Part shown: in pieces, positions 40,912 through 49,878 of the stretch
Layout of the letters: every line of letters starts with the position of its first letter
Position numbering within the stretch: position 1 is the first letter of the stretch
DNA from: Ruegeria arenilitoris
Lineage (GTDB): Bacteria; Pseudomonadota; Alphaproteobacteria; Rhodobacterales; Rhodobacteraceae
Reading direction: 5' to 3'
Assembly: GCF_013035315.1 (NCBI RefSeq)
Contig: NZ_WQHP01000004.1
Location: 186,001-250,000, forward strand
Length of the DNA stretch: 64,000 nt
Made by a program: the position numbers and the translations under genes
Notes under the pieces: model-generated
The model's input: only the letters and a program-made list of their open reading frames with translations
Database searches by the model: none
What the model was told of the DNA's origin: nothing

Positions 40912-42020
40912 TGAACGAGAATCCAGCCAACCCGTTGTCCGAACATCGTTTTCCCTGCGATCAATGCGGTGCGGATTATCGGTTTAATCCAAGCGATGGG
41001 ACCCTGACCTGCGATCATTGCGGGCATTCGAAAACCGTTGGCGCAGGCCCATGGGGCGGCGCCAGCCTGAAAGAGTTGGACTTCGACGCCGCCGTAAAGA
41101 ATGCCCTGCCGGATGCCGAGATCGAGGAAACGCGGGTTCTGACCTGTTCAAACTGTGCTGCGCAGGTTGAGTTCGACCCGGATACGCACGCGGCCGAGTG
41201 CCCCTTTTGCGCGACACCCGTTGTGACCGAAACTGGCGTGAGCCGGCACATAAAGCCCAAAGGGGTCTTGCCCTTCGCGTTGGATGAACGCTCGGCGCAC
41301 AAAGCGATGTCGGACTGGCTGGGAAGGTTGTGGTTCGCTCCCAACGGGCTGAAGGACTACGCGCGCAAAGGCCGGAAGATGCAAGGAATTTATGTGCCCT
41401 ACTGGACCTTCGACGCGGATACCAAGTCCGGTTATCGCGGCGAGCGCGGCACGGTCTACTATGAAACGCGAACGGTGATGCGAGACGGCAAGCGCGTTCA
41501 GCAGCAGGTGGCCAAGATACGTTGGTCTCCGAAATCAGGCCGGGTTGCCCGGTTTTTCGACGATGTGCTGGTGCTGGCGTCTCGGTCCTTGCCAAAAAGC
41601 TACACGGATGCATTAGAGCCGTGGGATTTGCCTGCGCTCGAGCCCTATCAGCCCGAGTATCTGGCCGGATTCCGGGCCGAGGCCTATACGGTTGGTTTGC
41701 AGGACGGTTACACCGAGGCGCGCGGGTACATGGCACGTGTGATCGAACGGGATGTGCGTTTTGACATCGGTGGCGACCGGCAGCGGATTCACGCGATCGA
41801 CACGGATGTTCAGGACGTCACCTTCAAGCACATTTTGCTGCCGGTCTGGATGGCCGCCTACAAATATCGAGGCGAAACCTATCGCTTTGTTGTAAACGGC
41901 AGAACTGGCCGGGTTCAGGGCGAGCGCCCCTGGTCGGCGATCAAAATCACGATTGCGGTGGTTCTTGGCCTGCTTGTTGCTGCAGGTGTGGGCTATCTGA
42001 TGGCCACCGGACAGCAGTAA
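40911..42020 (+). CDS. Membrane-anchored double zinc-ribbon protein (YdjG-like)
   Basis: A 369-residue protein with two zinc ribbons in the N-terminal 100 residues: C16-x2-C19 with C34-x2-C37, and a C80/C83 plus C97/C100 pair. A central domain (residues 120-330, with KGVLPFALDERSAHKAMSDWLGRLWFAPNG and YVPYWTFDADTKSGYRGERGTVYY) resembles YdjG of Bacillus. A single C-terminal helix at about 343-365 anchors it in the membrane. Annotation as a helicase-like primosomal protein is a common misnomer. It closes the TelA-SPFH cluster. Its 5' end overlaps the phosphatase stop by one base. Role unknown; a membrane-stress adaptor is inferred. Confidence 0.82.
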   Translation: MNENPANPLSEHRFPCDQCGADYRFNPSDGTLTCDHCGHSKTVGAGPWGGASLKELDFDAAVKNALPDAEIEETRVLTCSNCAAQVEFDPDTHAAECPFCATPVVTETGVSRHIKPKGVLPFALDERSAHKAMSDWLGRLWFAPNGLKDYARKGRKMQGIYVPYWTFDADTKSGYRGERGTVYYETRTVMRDGKRVQQQVAKIRWSPKSGRVARFFDDVLVLASRSLPKSYTDALEPWDLPALEPYQPEYLAGFRAEAYTVGLQDGYTEARGYMARVIERDVRFDIGGDRQRIHAIDTDVQDVTFKHILLPVWMAAYKYRGETYRFVVNGRTGRVQGERPWSAIKITIAVVLGLLVAAGVGYLMATGQQ

Positions 42021-42100
42021 CCTCTTTGCCCGTTTAACTGCTTGAACATCCTGCGACCTGACGTCATCCTGCGCCTCGACTGCACGAAGGGGAGAGCAGT

Positions 42101-42769
42101 GTGACACCATCCGATCTGGATCGATTACTGAGCGATCGGCATTCTTGCCGGGCGTTCCGCCCCGACCCCGTACCGAAGGCCCACATCGAACACATTTTGA
42201 CCAGCGCATCGCGTGCGCCAAGCTGGTGCAACGCGCAGCCGTGGGACATCGTGATCACCAGCGGCAAGGAAACAGACGCGTTCCGAACAGCGCTACAGAA
42301 AGAGGTCGCAACTGGCGCACCGAAACCAGATCTGCCCTTTCCGACTGCGTATAACGGTGTCTATCAGGCGCGACGCCGCGACTGTGGCTGGGCACTCTAT
42401 GATGCCGTGGGCGTCGAACGCGGGGATCGTGCGGGCTCGGCCCGGCAAATGATGGAGAACTTTGCGCTTTTTGGCGCGCCGCATTGCGCGATCATCTCAA
42501 GTCCCGCAGATCTTGGCCCCTACGGCGCAATGGATTGCGGTGGGTTTGTCATGGCGTTCACCCTGGCCGCGCAAGCCTTGGGCGTAGCGACGATCCCTCA
42601 GGCTGCGGTAGCCAGCTATGGCCCGTTCCTGCACCGGTATTTCGACATTCCAGATGACCGTCTGATCCTGTGCGCGATTTCCTTCGGCTATTCAGACGCT
42701 GAGCATCCGGCCAACGGGTTTCGCACAGAACGCGCCGGTCTGGACGAGATCGTCAGCTGGGTCGGATAA
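42101..42769 (+). CDS. Nitroreductase family protein
   Basis: A 222-residue FMN-dependent nitroreductase. The FMN-binding [43 protein letters not shown] is at residues 11-53, and [41 protein letters not shown] at 155-197. It starts with a GTG at 42101 behind GGGGAGAG with good spacing. Related enzymes reduce nitroaromatics or quinones with NAD(P)H. It follows the zinc-ribbon gene by 80 bases and precedes dtd, so it may or may not belong to the preceding cluster. Cytoplasmic. Confidence 0.87.
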   Translation: MTPSDLDRLLSDRHSCRAFRPDPVPKAHIEHILTSASRAPSWCNAQPWDIVITSGKETDAFRTALQKEVATGAPKPDLPFPTAYNGVYQARRRDCGWALYDAVGVERGDRAGSARQMMENFALFGAPHCAIISSPADLGPYGAMDCGGFVMAFTLAAQALGVATIPQAAVASYGPFLHRYFDIPDDRLILCAISFGYSDAEHPANGFRTERAGLDEIVSWVG

Positions 42770-42794
42770 TTACGCCATCAAACGGAGAACAGAT

Positions 42795-43232
42795 TTGCGC
42801 GCAGTTCTACAGAGGGTTTCCCGGGCCAAAGTGTCGGTCGACGGGCAACAAGTCGGGCAAACCGGGCCAGGTCTGATGATCCTGGTCTGTGCGATGCAAG
42901 GCGACGATGAGCACAAGGCCGAACAACTGGCCGCCAAAATATCGAAGCTACGTATCTTCAAAGATGATGCAGGTAAGATGAACCGGTCTGTCGTGGATGT
43001 TGGAGGCTCGGCCTTGGTCATCAGCCAGTTTACACTGGCAGCCGATACGTCGCGCGGGAACAGACCCGGATTTTCCGAGGCCGCACCCCCAGATGCGGGC
43101 CAGCACCTTTACCAAGAGTTTGCACGCCGCTTGCAGGCCCATGGCATACCCGTGGAAACCGGGCAATTCGGGGCGGATATGGCGGTCGAGCTGGTCAATG
43201 ACGGGCCAGTGACAATATGGATGGAAAGCTGA
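42795..43232 (+). CDS. dtd: D-aminoacyl-tRNA deacylase
   Basis: Dtd removes D-amino acids (and glycine) mischarged onto tRNA. The 145-residue protein shows the active-site [24 protein letters not shown] at about residues 76-99 and the C-terminal [11 protein letters not shown], a variant of the family's Gly-cisPro-adjacent GPVT motif. Start is a TTG at 42795 ([17 protein letters not shown] by convention), with GGAG seven bases upstream; no ATG is available. Its stop overlaps the next start (TGATG), coupling it to the glycerate kinase. Confidence 0.93.
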   Translation: MRAVLQRVSRAKVSVDGQQVGQTGPGLMILVCAMQGDDEHKAEQLAAKISKLRIFKDDAGKMNRSVVDVGGSALVISQFTLAADTSRGNRPGFSEAAPPDAGQHLYQEFARRLQAHGIPVETGQFGADMAVELVNDGPVTIWMES

Positions 43233-44335
43233 TGGATCAAAGGCAACAGGCAATTCGCATTTGGCAAGCCGGTGTTGACGCGGTTGACGGGCAACGGGCG
43301 ACCAAAGCTGTTCTGGACGACGTCCCAACTCCGGACCAAATTCTGGCGGTCGGCAAAGCCGCAGCTGCCATGGCCCACGCGGCACTGGATCATTTCGGAC
43401 CACTGCCAACTCTGGTCGTCACCAAGGATGGCCACGGTGGCGGCCTGCCCGAGGACGTTCGCGTGATCGAAGCCTCTCACCCCGTACCGGATGCGCGCAG
43501 CCTTGAGGGCGGACGAGCCCTGCGCGAAGTGATCGAAGCGATGCCTGCAGATTCTCATGTCTTGCTTCTGGTGTCGGGCGGCGCGTCCTCTTTGGCAGAG
43601 GATCTGTTACCCGGAAACACTCTGGCAGACCTGGAACAGTTGAATGGCAGGTTATTGGCCGAAGGTCTTGATATCACTGCAATGAATGCGGAACGGCGCA
43701 AACTGTCCCGGATCAAGGGCGGCGGTTTGCTGTTGCATTTCAAAGGTGCCAGAGCGACCGTTCTGGCGATCTCGGACGTCCCCGGCGATGACCTTGCCGT
43801 TATCGGTTCTGGGATCGGCGCGTTGCCGGACAGCTATGCGTTTCAAGCCTCGACCCAGATCGTGGCCTCAAACGCCCATGCGCGATCCGCAGCGGCAGAG
43901 TTGGCGCGCAGCGAAGGTTTGCCGGTTCTGGCCGACGAGGAATGTCTGCACGACGACTTTATGCGCGTTGCGTCCGATCTGGGACCACGGCTGAAGGACA
44001 TGTCGCCCGGCGTAATGGTCTTTGGCGGAGAGCCCACGGTCGTTCTGCCGGAAAATCCCGGCCGGGGCGGGCGCAATCAAGCTCTGGCGTTGGCGTTGGC
44101 TAGGGAAATCGCCGGAACAGCGGATTTGACACTGGTTGTTGGCGGGACCGACGGGACCGACGGTCCAACCGATGCCGCCGGTGCGGTGGTCGACGGCGCG
44201 ACATGGGGCGGCGGGGCCGAACAAGCCCTGCAAGACGCTGACAGCGGCAGTTTTCTGGATGAGGCAGACGCCTTGCTGGTGACCGGGCCGACCGGAACGA
44301 ATGTGATGGACCTGATTGTCGCAATCAAACGCTGA
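43232..44335 (+). CDS. Glycerate 2-kinase / MOFRL-family protein
   Basis: A 367-residue member of the GckA/TtuD MOFRL family, which phosphorylates glycerate at C2 using ATP and has older annotations as hydroxypyruvate reductase. Landmarks are AVGKAAAAMAHAAL (about 43-56), LLLVSGGASSLAEDLLPG (about 110-127), GGEPTVVLPENPGRGGRNQALALALARE (about 265-292) and the MOFRL-type ending GTDGTDGPTDAAGAVVDG. The ATG at 43232 overlaps the dtd stop; GGAAAG precedes it. The longer start at 43217 is possible. Role in glycerate or serine-cycle catabolism is inferred. Confidence 0.87.
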   Translation: MDQRQQAIRIWQAGVDAVDGQRATKAVLDDVPTPDQILAVGKAAAAMAHAALDHFGPLPTLVVTKDGHGGGLPEDVRVIEASHPVPDARSLEGGRALREVIEAMPADSHVLLLVSGGASSLAEDLLPGNTLADLEQLNGRLLAEGLDITAMNAERRKLSRIKGGGLLLHFKGARATVLAISDVPGDDLAVIGSGIGALPDSYAFQASTQIVASNAHARSAAAELARSEGLPVLADEECLHDDFMRVASDLGPRLKDMSPGVMVFGGEPTVVLPENPGRGGRNQALALALAREIAGTADLTLVVGGTDGTDGPTDAAGAVVDGATWGGGAEQALQDADSGSFLDEADALLVTGPTGTNVMDLIVAIKR

Positions 44336-44386
44336 TTTGGCGGTTTTCGGACTTAAATTCAAAGCAAAGGCTTCGACACTGCAAAA

Positions 44387-46381
44387 ATGACGCGCTCGCC
44401 CAATACGCTATGCGAAATCGAAGACTTGCCGGATGTTGGTATCGTGATGTCGGACGGCTGCCGCCTGTCGGCGCGCATCTGGCGTCCCGTTGACGCCGCC
44501 TCCAACCCCGTACCCGCCATTCTTGAATTCCTACCTTACCGCAAACGCGACGGTACGGCGGGTCGCGATGCCCTGACCCACCCGTGGTTTGCCAAACGCG
44601 GCTATGCCTGCATTCGCGTGGACATGCGAGGCAATGGCGACAGCGAAGGGCTGATGGAGGACGAGTACACTCAGCAAGAGCTTGAAGACGCCGTCGCGAC
44701 CATTCAATGGCTGGCTGACCAGCCCTGGTGCACGGGCACGATCGGCATGATGGGTATCAGCTGGGGTGGGTTCAATGCCTTACAGGTCGCGGCCCTTCAA
44801 CCCGCTGCGCTCAAGGCAATTATCACTCTATGCTCCACAGCGAATCGTTACGCGGACGACATCCACTACAAGGGCGGTTGTCTGTTGAACGAAAACCTGG
44901 GCTGGGGCGCGACCATGTGGTCCTATTCGTCTCGCGCGCCCGATCCTGCCCTACGAGCAAACTGGCGCGAGCTCTGGCTGGACCGGCTGGAGAACCAGCC
45001 ATTTCTCCCCTCGGTATGGCTGCGCCATCAGACGCGAGACGCGTATTGGCAGCATGGATCAGTATGCGAGGATTTCAGTGCCATTCGCGCCGCAACTCTG
45101 GCGATTGGCGGTTGGGGCGACGCCTACAAAAACACCGTGCCGCTGCTGGTCGAGCAACTTGATGCGCCGGTCAAAGGGATCGTGGGGCCTTGGGTGCACA
45201 AATACCCGCATTTTGCAGTACCCGAACCCAGAATCGGCTTCCTGCAAGAGGCATTACGCTGGTGGGATCACTGGCTGAAGGGTTTGGATACCGGTGTTGA
45301 AGATGATCCCGAGTATCGGGCATATCTGATGGACGGTGTCCGCCCCCAACGTTGGTATGCGGAAAGACCTGGGCGCTGGATTGCGGAACCCGAAGGAGCG
45401 ACCTCACATCTGGCGCAGCTGACACTGGCCCTGTCGGACGCAGGGCTTGGACAAACCGAGCCGCTGAACAGACGCATCCGATCGCCACTGACCTGCGGCA
45501 TCGATGGCGGTGAGTATTGTGCAATCTGGCTGGGGCCTGACATGCCGGGCGATCAACGTGCCGACGACGCTCTGTCTGCCTGTTTTGACGGAGCGCCCCT
45601 GTCCGAAGATATGGATATCGTGGGTGCGCCGCGCATACGGCTGCAGCTCAGCGCCGACCGTCCACAAGCGCAGATTGCCGTGCGACTGAATCACATTCAC
45701 CCGGATGGCGCATCTACTCGGATTACCTACGGTGTTCTGAACCTGACCCACCGAGACAGCCACGCGCAGCCAACGCCATTGGAGCCGGGAACCTCTTACG
45801 AGATCACACTGGACCTAGACCACATTGCCTATCGCGTTCCTAAGGGGCATCGCCTTCGGGTCGCCGTCTCAAGCGCGTATTGGCCCCTGATCTGGCCCGC
45901 GCCCGAAGCCGCCGAGTTGCATCTGACAAGTGGTGAGATCGCGATTCCGAACCGGCCGACGGCTGGCGGGGACGAGTGTTTCTTCCAGCCCCCGGACGCT
46001 GAAACACCGCGCGATGTGACGACCTTGCGGGATAGTCAAAACGCACGGCGGGTAGAAACAGACATGACCACGGGTGAAACGCGACTGATCATCGAAGACG
46101 ACTTTGGCCTTGTGACCGACAACCACCACGGCCTGACCCATGGCGGCACCGCCTATGAACGCTGGACGATCCATCCGGACGACCCGCTTTCGGCCCACGG
46201 GCACTGCCACTGGACGCAGGAACTGGTTCGAGACGGGATCGAACTGCGGACTGAAACATCCTGTGAAATGTGGTCGGATCAGGACAACTTTTACCTCAAA
46301 GCGCAGGTTAACGCCTTTGAGAACGAAGAATTGGTGTTTTCCAAGCAAAAGGAGGACACCGTTCCCCGCAACCAGATGTGA
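44387..46381 (+). CDS. CocE/NonD-family hydrolase (X-Pro dipeptidyl-peptidase-like)
   Basis: A 664-residue alpha/beta hydrolase of the CocE/X-Pro peptidase S15 family. The nucleophile elbow GISWGGFNAL places Ser125 as the catalytic residue. An early FLPYRKRDGTAGRDALTHPWFAKRGYACIRVDMRGNGDSEG segment is typical. The C-terminal jelly-roll (PepX_C-like) region runs from about residue 350. There is no signal peptide, so it acts inside the cell on esters or proline-blocked amides. It precedes a peptide-type ABC importer by 126 bases on the same strand; together they suggest import and hydrolysis of a peptide-like or acylated substrate. Substrate unknown. Confidence 0.87.
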   Translation: MTRSPNTLCEIEDLPDVGIVMSDGCRLSARIWRPVDAASNPVPAILEFLPYRKRDGTAGRDALTHPWFAKRGYACIRVDMRGNGDSEGLMEDEYTQQELEDAVATIQWLADQPWCTGTIGMMGISWGGFNALQVAALQPAALKAIITLCSTANRYADDIHYKGGCLLNENLGWGATMWSYSSRAPDPALRANWRELWLDRLENQPFLPSVWLRHQTRDAYWQHGSVCEDFSAIRAATLAIGGWGDAYKNTVPLLVEQLDAPVKGIVGPWVHKYPHFAVPEPRIGFLQEALRWWDHWLKGLDTGVEDDPEYRAYLMDGVRPQRWYAERPGRWIAEPEGATSHLAQLTLALSDAGLGQTEPLNRRIRSPLTCGIDGGEYCAIWLGPDMPGDQRADDALSACFDGAPLSEDMDIVGAPRIRLQLSADRPQAQIAVRLNHIHPDGASTRITYGVLNLTHRDSHAQPTPLEPGTSYEITLDLDHIAYRVPKGHRLRVAVSSAYWPLIWPAPEAAELHLTSGEIAIPNRPTAGGDECFFQPPDAETPRDVTTLRDSQNARRVETDMTTGETRLIIEDDFGLVTDNHHGLTHGGTAYERWTIHPDDPLSAHGHCHWTQELVRDGIELRTETSCEMWSDQDNFYLKAQVNAFENEELVFSKQKEDTVPRNQM

Positions 46382-46507
46382 TGTTTCGGTTGGCAAAGGT
46401 CAGACATTTATCCTTGCTCGCCAGACCGAAATGCGCCTAGTTTTGACTCATGCGTCAATAAAAAGTCCGGCAAAGGACTGTAATCCATTCAACTGGGAGA
46501 CCAATAC

Positions 46508-48094
46508 ATGAACGAACAACTCACTCACATGGCCGGTCAGGTCACAGCGGGCAAGCTTACCCGCCGCGAATTCATGGGGAAAGCGGCGGCTCTGGGTGTG
46601 TCGGCAGCGATGGCCAGCACCATGTTCGCAGACGCTGCACGCGCGGCGGGCCCCAAAAAGGGTGGCGACCTGAAGTTTGGCCTGCAGGGCGGTGAATCCA
46701 CCAACTCGCTGGATCCGGCCACCTATGCTAGCTCGGTGCCGTTCCAGAACGGTAAGCAATTCGGAGACCAGTTGGTGGAGGTTGCACCCGACGGGTCGAT
46801 TGAACCGCGCCTCGCCGAAGCTGTCGAAGGCAGCGCAGACGCCAAAGTCTGGACGTTCAAACTGCGTCAGGGTGTCGAGTTCCACAACGGCAAGACCATG
46901 ACCAGCGAAGACGTGCTGAAGACCATGCAGCGCCACTCGAACGAAGACTCCAAGTCCGGTGCCCTGGGCATCATGAAGGGCATCGAGTCGATGAAAGCCG
47001 ATGGCGACAACTTCCAGGTTACGCTGACTGAACCCAACGCCGACCTTCCCTATCTGATGGCCGATTACCACCTGATCATTCAGCCGGATGGCGGTATGGA
47101 TGATCCGGGTGCGGGCATCGGCACAGGACCATACAAGGTAGAAGTGAACGAGCCCGGTGTACGTCACATGTACACAAAGTTTGAAAACCACTGGAACCCT
47201 GATTTCGGCAACTTTGACAGTGTCGAAGTGATCGTCATCAACGATGCGACTGCGCGTACCGCCGCACTGCAATCCGGTCAGGTTCATGCGATCAACCGCG
47301 TTGAACCAAAAGTCGCCGATCTGCTGGGCCGCGCGCCAAACCTGACCGTGCATTCGACCGCAGGTCGCGGACACTATGTGTTCATCATGCACTGCGACAC
47401 CGCGCCGTTCGACAACAACGAACTGCGTCTGGCGCTGAAGCACGCCATCAACCGTCAGGACTTGGTCGACAAGGTTCTGCGCGGCTACGGCACTATTGGC
47501 AACGACATGCCAATCAACGCGGCCTACCCGCTCTTTGACGGCTCAATCCCGCAGCGCGAATTCAGCCTCGAAAAAGCGGCGGAGCACTACCAGAAGTCGG
47601 GCCATGACGGTTCGCCGATCATCCTGCGTGTTGCAGACGGCGCCTTTCCGGGTGCTGTGGATGCTGCTGCTCTGTTCCAGCAAAGCGCTGCTCAGGCGGG
47701 TATCCCGCTTGAAATCAAGCGCGAGCCAAATGATGGTTACTGGTCCGAGGTCTGGAACGTTCAGCCATTCTGTGCGTCCTACTGGGGCGGCCGTCCGGTG
47801 CAGGACCAGATGTACGCGACCGCGTACCTGTCGACTGCCGACTGGAACGACACCCGCTTCAAGATTCCGGAATTCGACGAAATGCTGTTCGCGGCACGCG
47901 CCGAACTGGACAACGACAAACGCAAGGACATCTACAGCAAGATGGGCATGATGGTCCGCGATCAGGGTGGTCTGATCTGCCCGATGTTCAACGACTTTGT
48001 CGAAGGTGTTACCAATCAGCTCGAAGGTTGGGAAAACGATCCCACCCAAGAGATGATGAACGGCAATATGTCCCGCAAAATGTGGTTCTCCTGA
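46508..48094 (+). CDS. Peptide/opine-type ABC transporter substrate-binding protein
   Basis: A 528-residue periplasmic binding protein of the DppA/OppA (SBP_bac_5) family. The N-terminus has a twin-arginine signal (KLTRREFMGKAAALGVSAAMASTMFADAARA, RR at residues 18-19), so it is exported by Tat. The mature part shows the family signatures FKLRQGVEFHNGKTMTSEDVLKTMQRH and AINRQDLVDKVLRGYGTIGNDMPINAAYPLF. The ligand is not predictable; di- or oligopeptides, opines or nickel are possible for the family. First gene of the importer operon, with two permeases and a fused ATPase following in tight order. Confidence 0.92.
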   Translation: MNEQLTHMAGQVTAGKLTRREFMGKAAALGVSAAMASTMFADAARAAGPKKGGDLKFGLQGGESTNSLDPATYASSVPFQNGKQFGDQLVEVAPDGSIEPRLAEAVEGSADAKVWTFKLRQGVEFHNGKTMTSEDVLKTMQRHSNEDSKSGALGIMKGIESMKADGDNFQVTLTEPNADLPYLMADYHLIIQPDGGMDDPGAGIGTGPYKVEVNEPGVRHMYTKFENHWNPDFGNFDSVEVIVINDATARTAALQSGQVHAINRVEPKVADLLGRAPNLTVHSTAGRGHYVFIMHCDTAPFDNNELRLALKHAINRQDLVDKVLRGYGTIGNDMPINAAYPLFDGSIPQREFSLEKAAEHYQKSGHDGSPIILRVADGAFPGAVDAAALFQQSAAQAGIPLEIKREPNDGYWSEVWNVQPFCASYWGGRPVQDQMYATAYLSTADWNDTRFKIPEFDEMLFAARAELDNDKRKDIYSKMGMMVRDQGGLICPMFNDFVEGVTNQLEGWENDPTQEMMNGNMSRKMWFS

Positions 48095-48109
48095 TAGGGC
48101 CCACAGTTA

Positions 48110-49066
48110 ATGCATCCTATCATCAAACTGGTTTCCCAGCGCCTGGCGCTGGGACTCCTGCTCCTCTTCGGTGCATCGGCTCTGATATTCGGCCTCACCG
48201 AAGCCCTGCCCGGCGACGCTGCGCAAGCGGTCCTGGGCCAAGCTGCAACCCCTGAAGCGCTGGCAAACCTGCGCGAAGAAATGGGCCTGAACCGCCCGGC
48301 CCTGACCCGCTATTTTGAATGGCTGGGTGGCATCCTGCAGGGCGATCTGGGTCAATCCCTTACAAACAAACTGGATATTGCGGATTCGATCGGCAACCGT
48401 CTGGGCAACACTCTGTTTCTGGCGTTCTGGGCCGCAATCGTATCGGTTCCACTTGCCATCTTCCTCGGCCTGCTGGCCGTCCGCTATCGCAATCGCTGGC
48501 CGGACAAGCTGATTTCAGCTGTGACCTTGACCACGATCTCCATCCCCGAATTCCTGATCGGTTACGTTCTGGTCTATTTCGTTGCTGTTAAGCTGGGCAT
48601 GTTCTCGCCTCTGGCGATGATCAACGACAGTATGTCCTTCGGGCAAAAACTGAATTCTATCGCTCTACCGGTCATCGTGCTGACGCTGGTTGTTCTAGCA
48701 CACATGATGCGCATGACTCGAGCGGCAATCCTGAACGTGATGCAGTCGGCCTATGTCGAAACGGCCGAGTTGAAAGGTCTGAGCAATTTTCAGGTCATCT
48801 ACCGCCATGCTTTCCCCAACGCGGTTGCGCCTATCGTTAACGTGGTGATGCTGAACCTCGCATACCTGGTTGTCGGCGTCGTCGTGGTTGAGGTGGTGTT
48901 CGTTTATCCCGGCATGGGGCAGTACCTGGTGGACCACGTGACCAAGCGTGACGTGCCGGTGGTTCTGGCCTGCGGCGTGATCTTCGCTGCTATCTACATC
49001 GGACTGAACATGATTGCAGACATCGTTGCCATTCTGGCCAACCCAAGGCTGAGGCATCCGAAATGA
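48110..49066 (+). CDS. ABC transporter permease, DppB type
   Basis: A 318-residue inner-membrane permease of the OppB/DppB family with about six helices. The N-terminal segment LVSQRLALGLLLLFGASALIFGLTEALPGDAA is typical. The EAA loop is at about residues 205-225 (RAAILNVMQSAYVETAELKGLSNFQVIYRHAFPNAVAPIVN), which contacts the ATPase. It starts 15 bases after the binding protein stop and overlaps the next permease by four bases (ATGA), so the two are translationally coupled. Confidence 0.93.
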   Translation: MHPIIKLVSQRLALGLLLLFGASALIFGLTEALPGDAAQAVLGQAATPEALANLREEMGLNRPALTRYFEWLGGILQGDLGQSLTNKLDIADSIGNRLGNTLFLAFWAAIVSVPLAIFLGLLAVRYRNRWPDKLISAVTLTTISIPEFLIGYVLVYFVAVKLGMFSPLAMINDSMSFGQKLNSIALPVIVLTLVVLAHMMRMTRAAILNVMQSAYVETAELKGLSNFQVIYRHAFPNAVAPIVNVVMLNLAYLVVGVVVVEVVFVYPGMGQYLVDHVTKRDVPVVLACGVIFAAIYIGLNMIADIVAILANPRLRHPK

Positions 49067-49878
49067 AGAATATCCCAATCTCTGCAATTATCGGGCTGGC
49101 CTTCACAGCCCTGTACTTCATCATCGCCATTTTCGCCCCTCTGCTGGCCCCCTATGGCATGGCCGAGGTCGTCGGCGACGTGTGGGAGCCGTCCAGTTCG
49201 CAATTCTGGCTGGGCACCGACAACATTGGCCGCGATCTTCTCAGCCGTATGATCTATGGCGGGCGCACGACGATCTTTATTGCCACCGCTGCGACCATCC
49301 TCAGCTTTGTAACAGGTTCGATCCTTGGCTTTCTGGCCGCTGTTCTGGGCGGCTGGGCCGATCAGGTCATGTCACGTGCCGTGGATCTGATCATGTCGAT
49401 CCCGACACTGATCTTTGCGCTTGTGGTTCTGGCAATGGTGCCAGTAACCGTTCCCGTCTTGATCATCGTCATGGGTTTGCTGGACTCAACCCGCGTTTAC
49501 CGACTGGCCCGTGCCGTGGCCGTGGATATTGCCGTGATGGACTATGTCGAGGCGGCAAAGCTGCGTGGCGAAGGTCAGGTCTGGATCATCTTCCGTGAAA
49601 TCCTGCCAAACGCTCTGTCTCCGCTGGTTGCGGAATTGGGCCTGCGGTTCATCTTCATGGTTCTGTTCGTCTCAACCCTGTCCTTCCTTGGCCTGGGCGT
49701 TCAGCCGCCGCTGGCTGACTGGGGCGGCATCGTGAAGGAAAACAAGGATGGCATCGTCTATGGCATTGGCGCGGCGCTTTACCCCGCTGTGGCTATCGCG
49801 ACGCTGGCTATCTCGGTCAACCTTGTCGCTGACTGGGTTCTGAACCGTACCACATCGCTGAAAGGAGGTCGGGGATGA
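49063..49878 (+). CDS. ABC transporter permease, DppC type
   Basis: A 271-residue inner-membrane permease of the OppC/DppC family, pairing with the DppB-type protein. The LGTDNIGRDLLSRMIYGGRTTIFIATAA segment (residues 48-75) is diagnostic. The EAA loop lies at about 160-185 (VEAAKLRGEGQVWIIFREILPNALSPLVAELGLRF). It overlaps the ATPase gene by four bases, so all transport genes form one coupled operon. An AAAGGAGG near its 3' end serves the ATPase start. Confidence 0.93.
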   Translation: MKNIPISAIIGLAFTALYFIIAIFAPLLAPYGMAEVVGDVWEPSSSQFWLGTDNIGRDLLSRMIYGGRTTIFIATAATILSFVTGSILGFLAAVLGGWADQVMSRAVDLIMSIPTLIFALVVLAMVPVTVPVLIIVMGLLDSTRVYRLARAVAVDIAVMDYVEAAKLRGEGQVWIIFREILPNALSPLVAELGLRFIFMVLFVSTLSFLGLGVQPPLADWGGIVKENKDGIVYGIGAALYPAVAIATLAISVNLVADWVLNRTTSLKGGRG

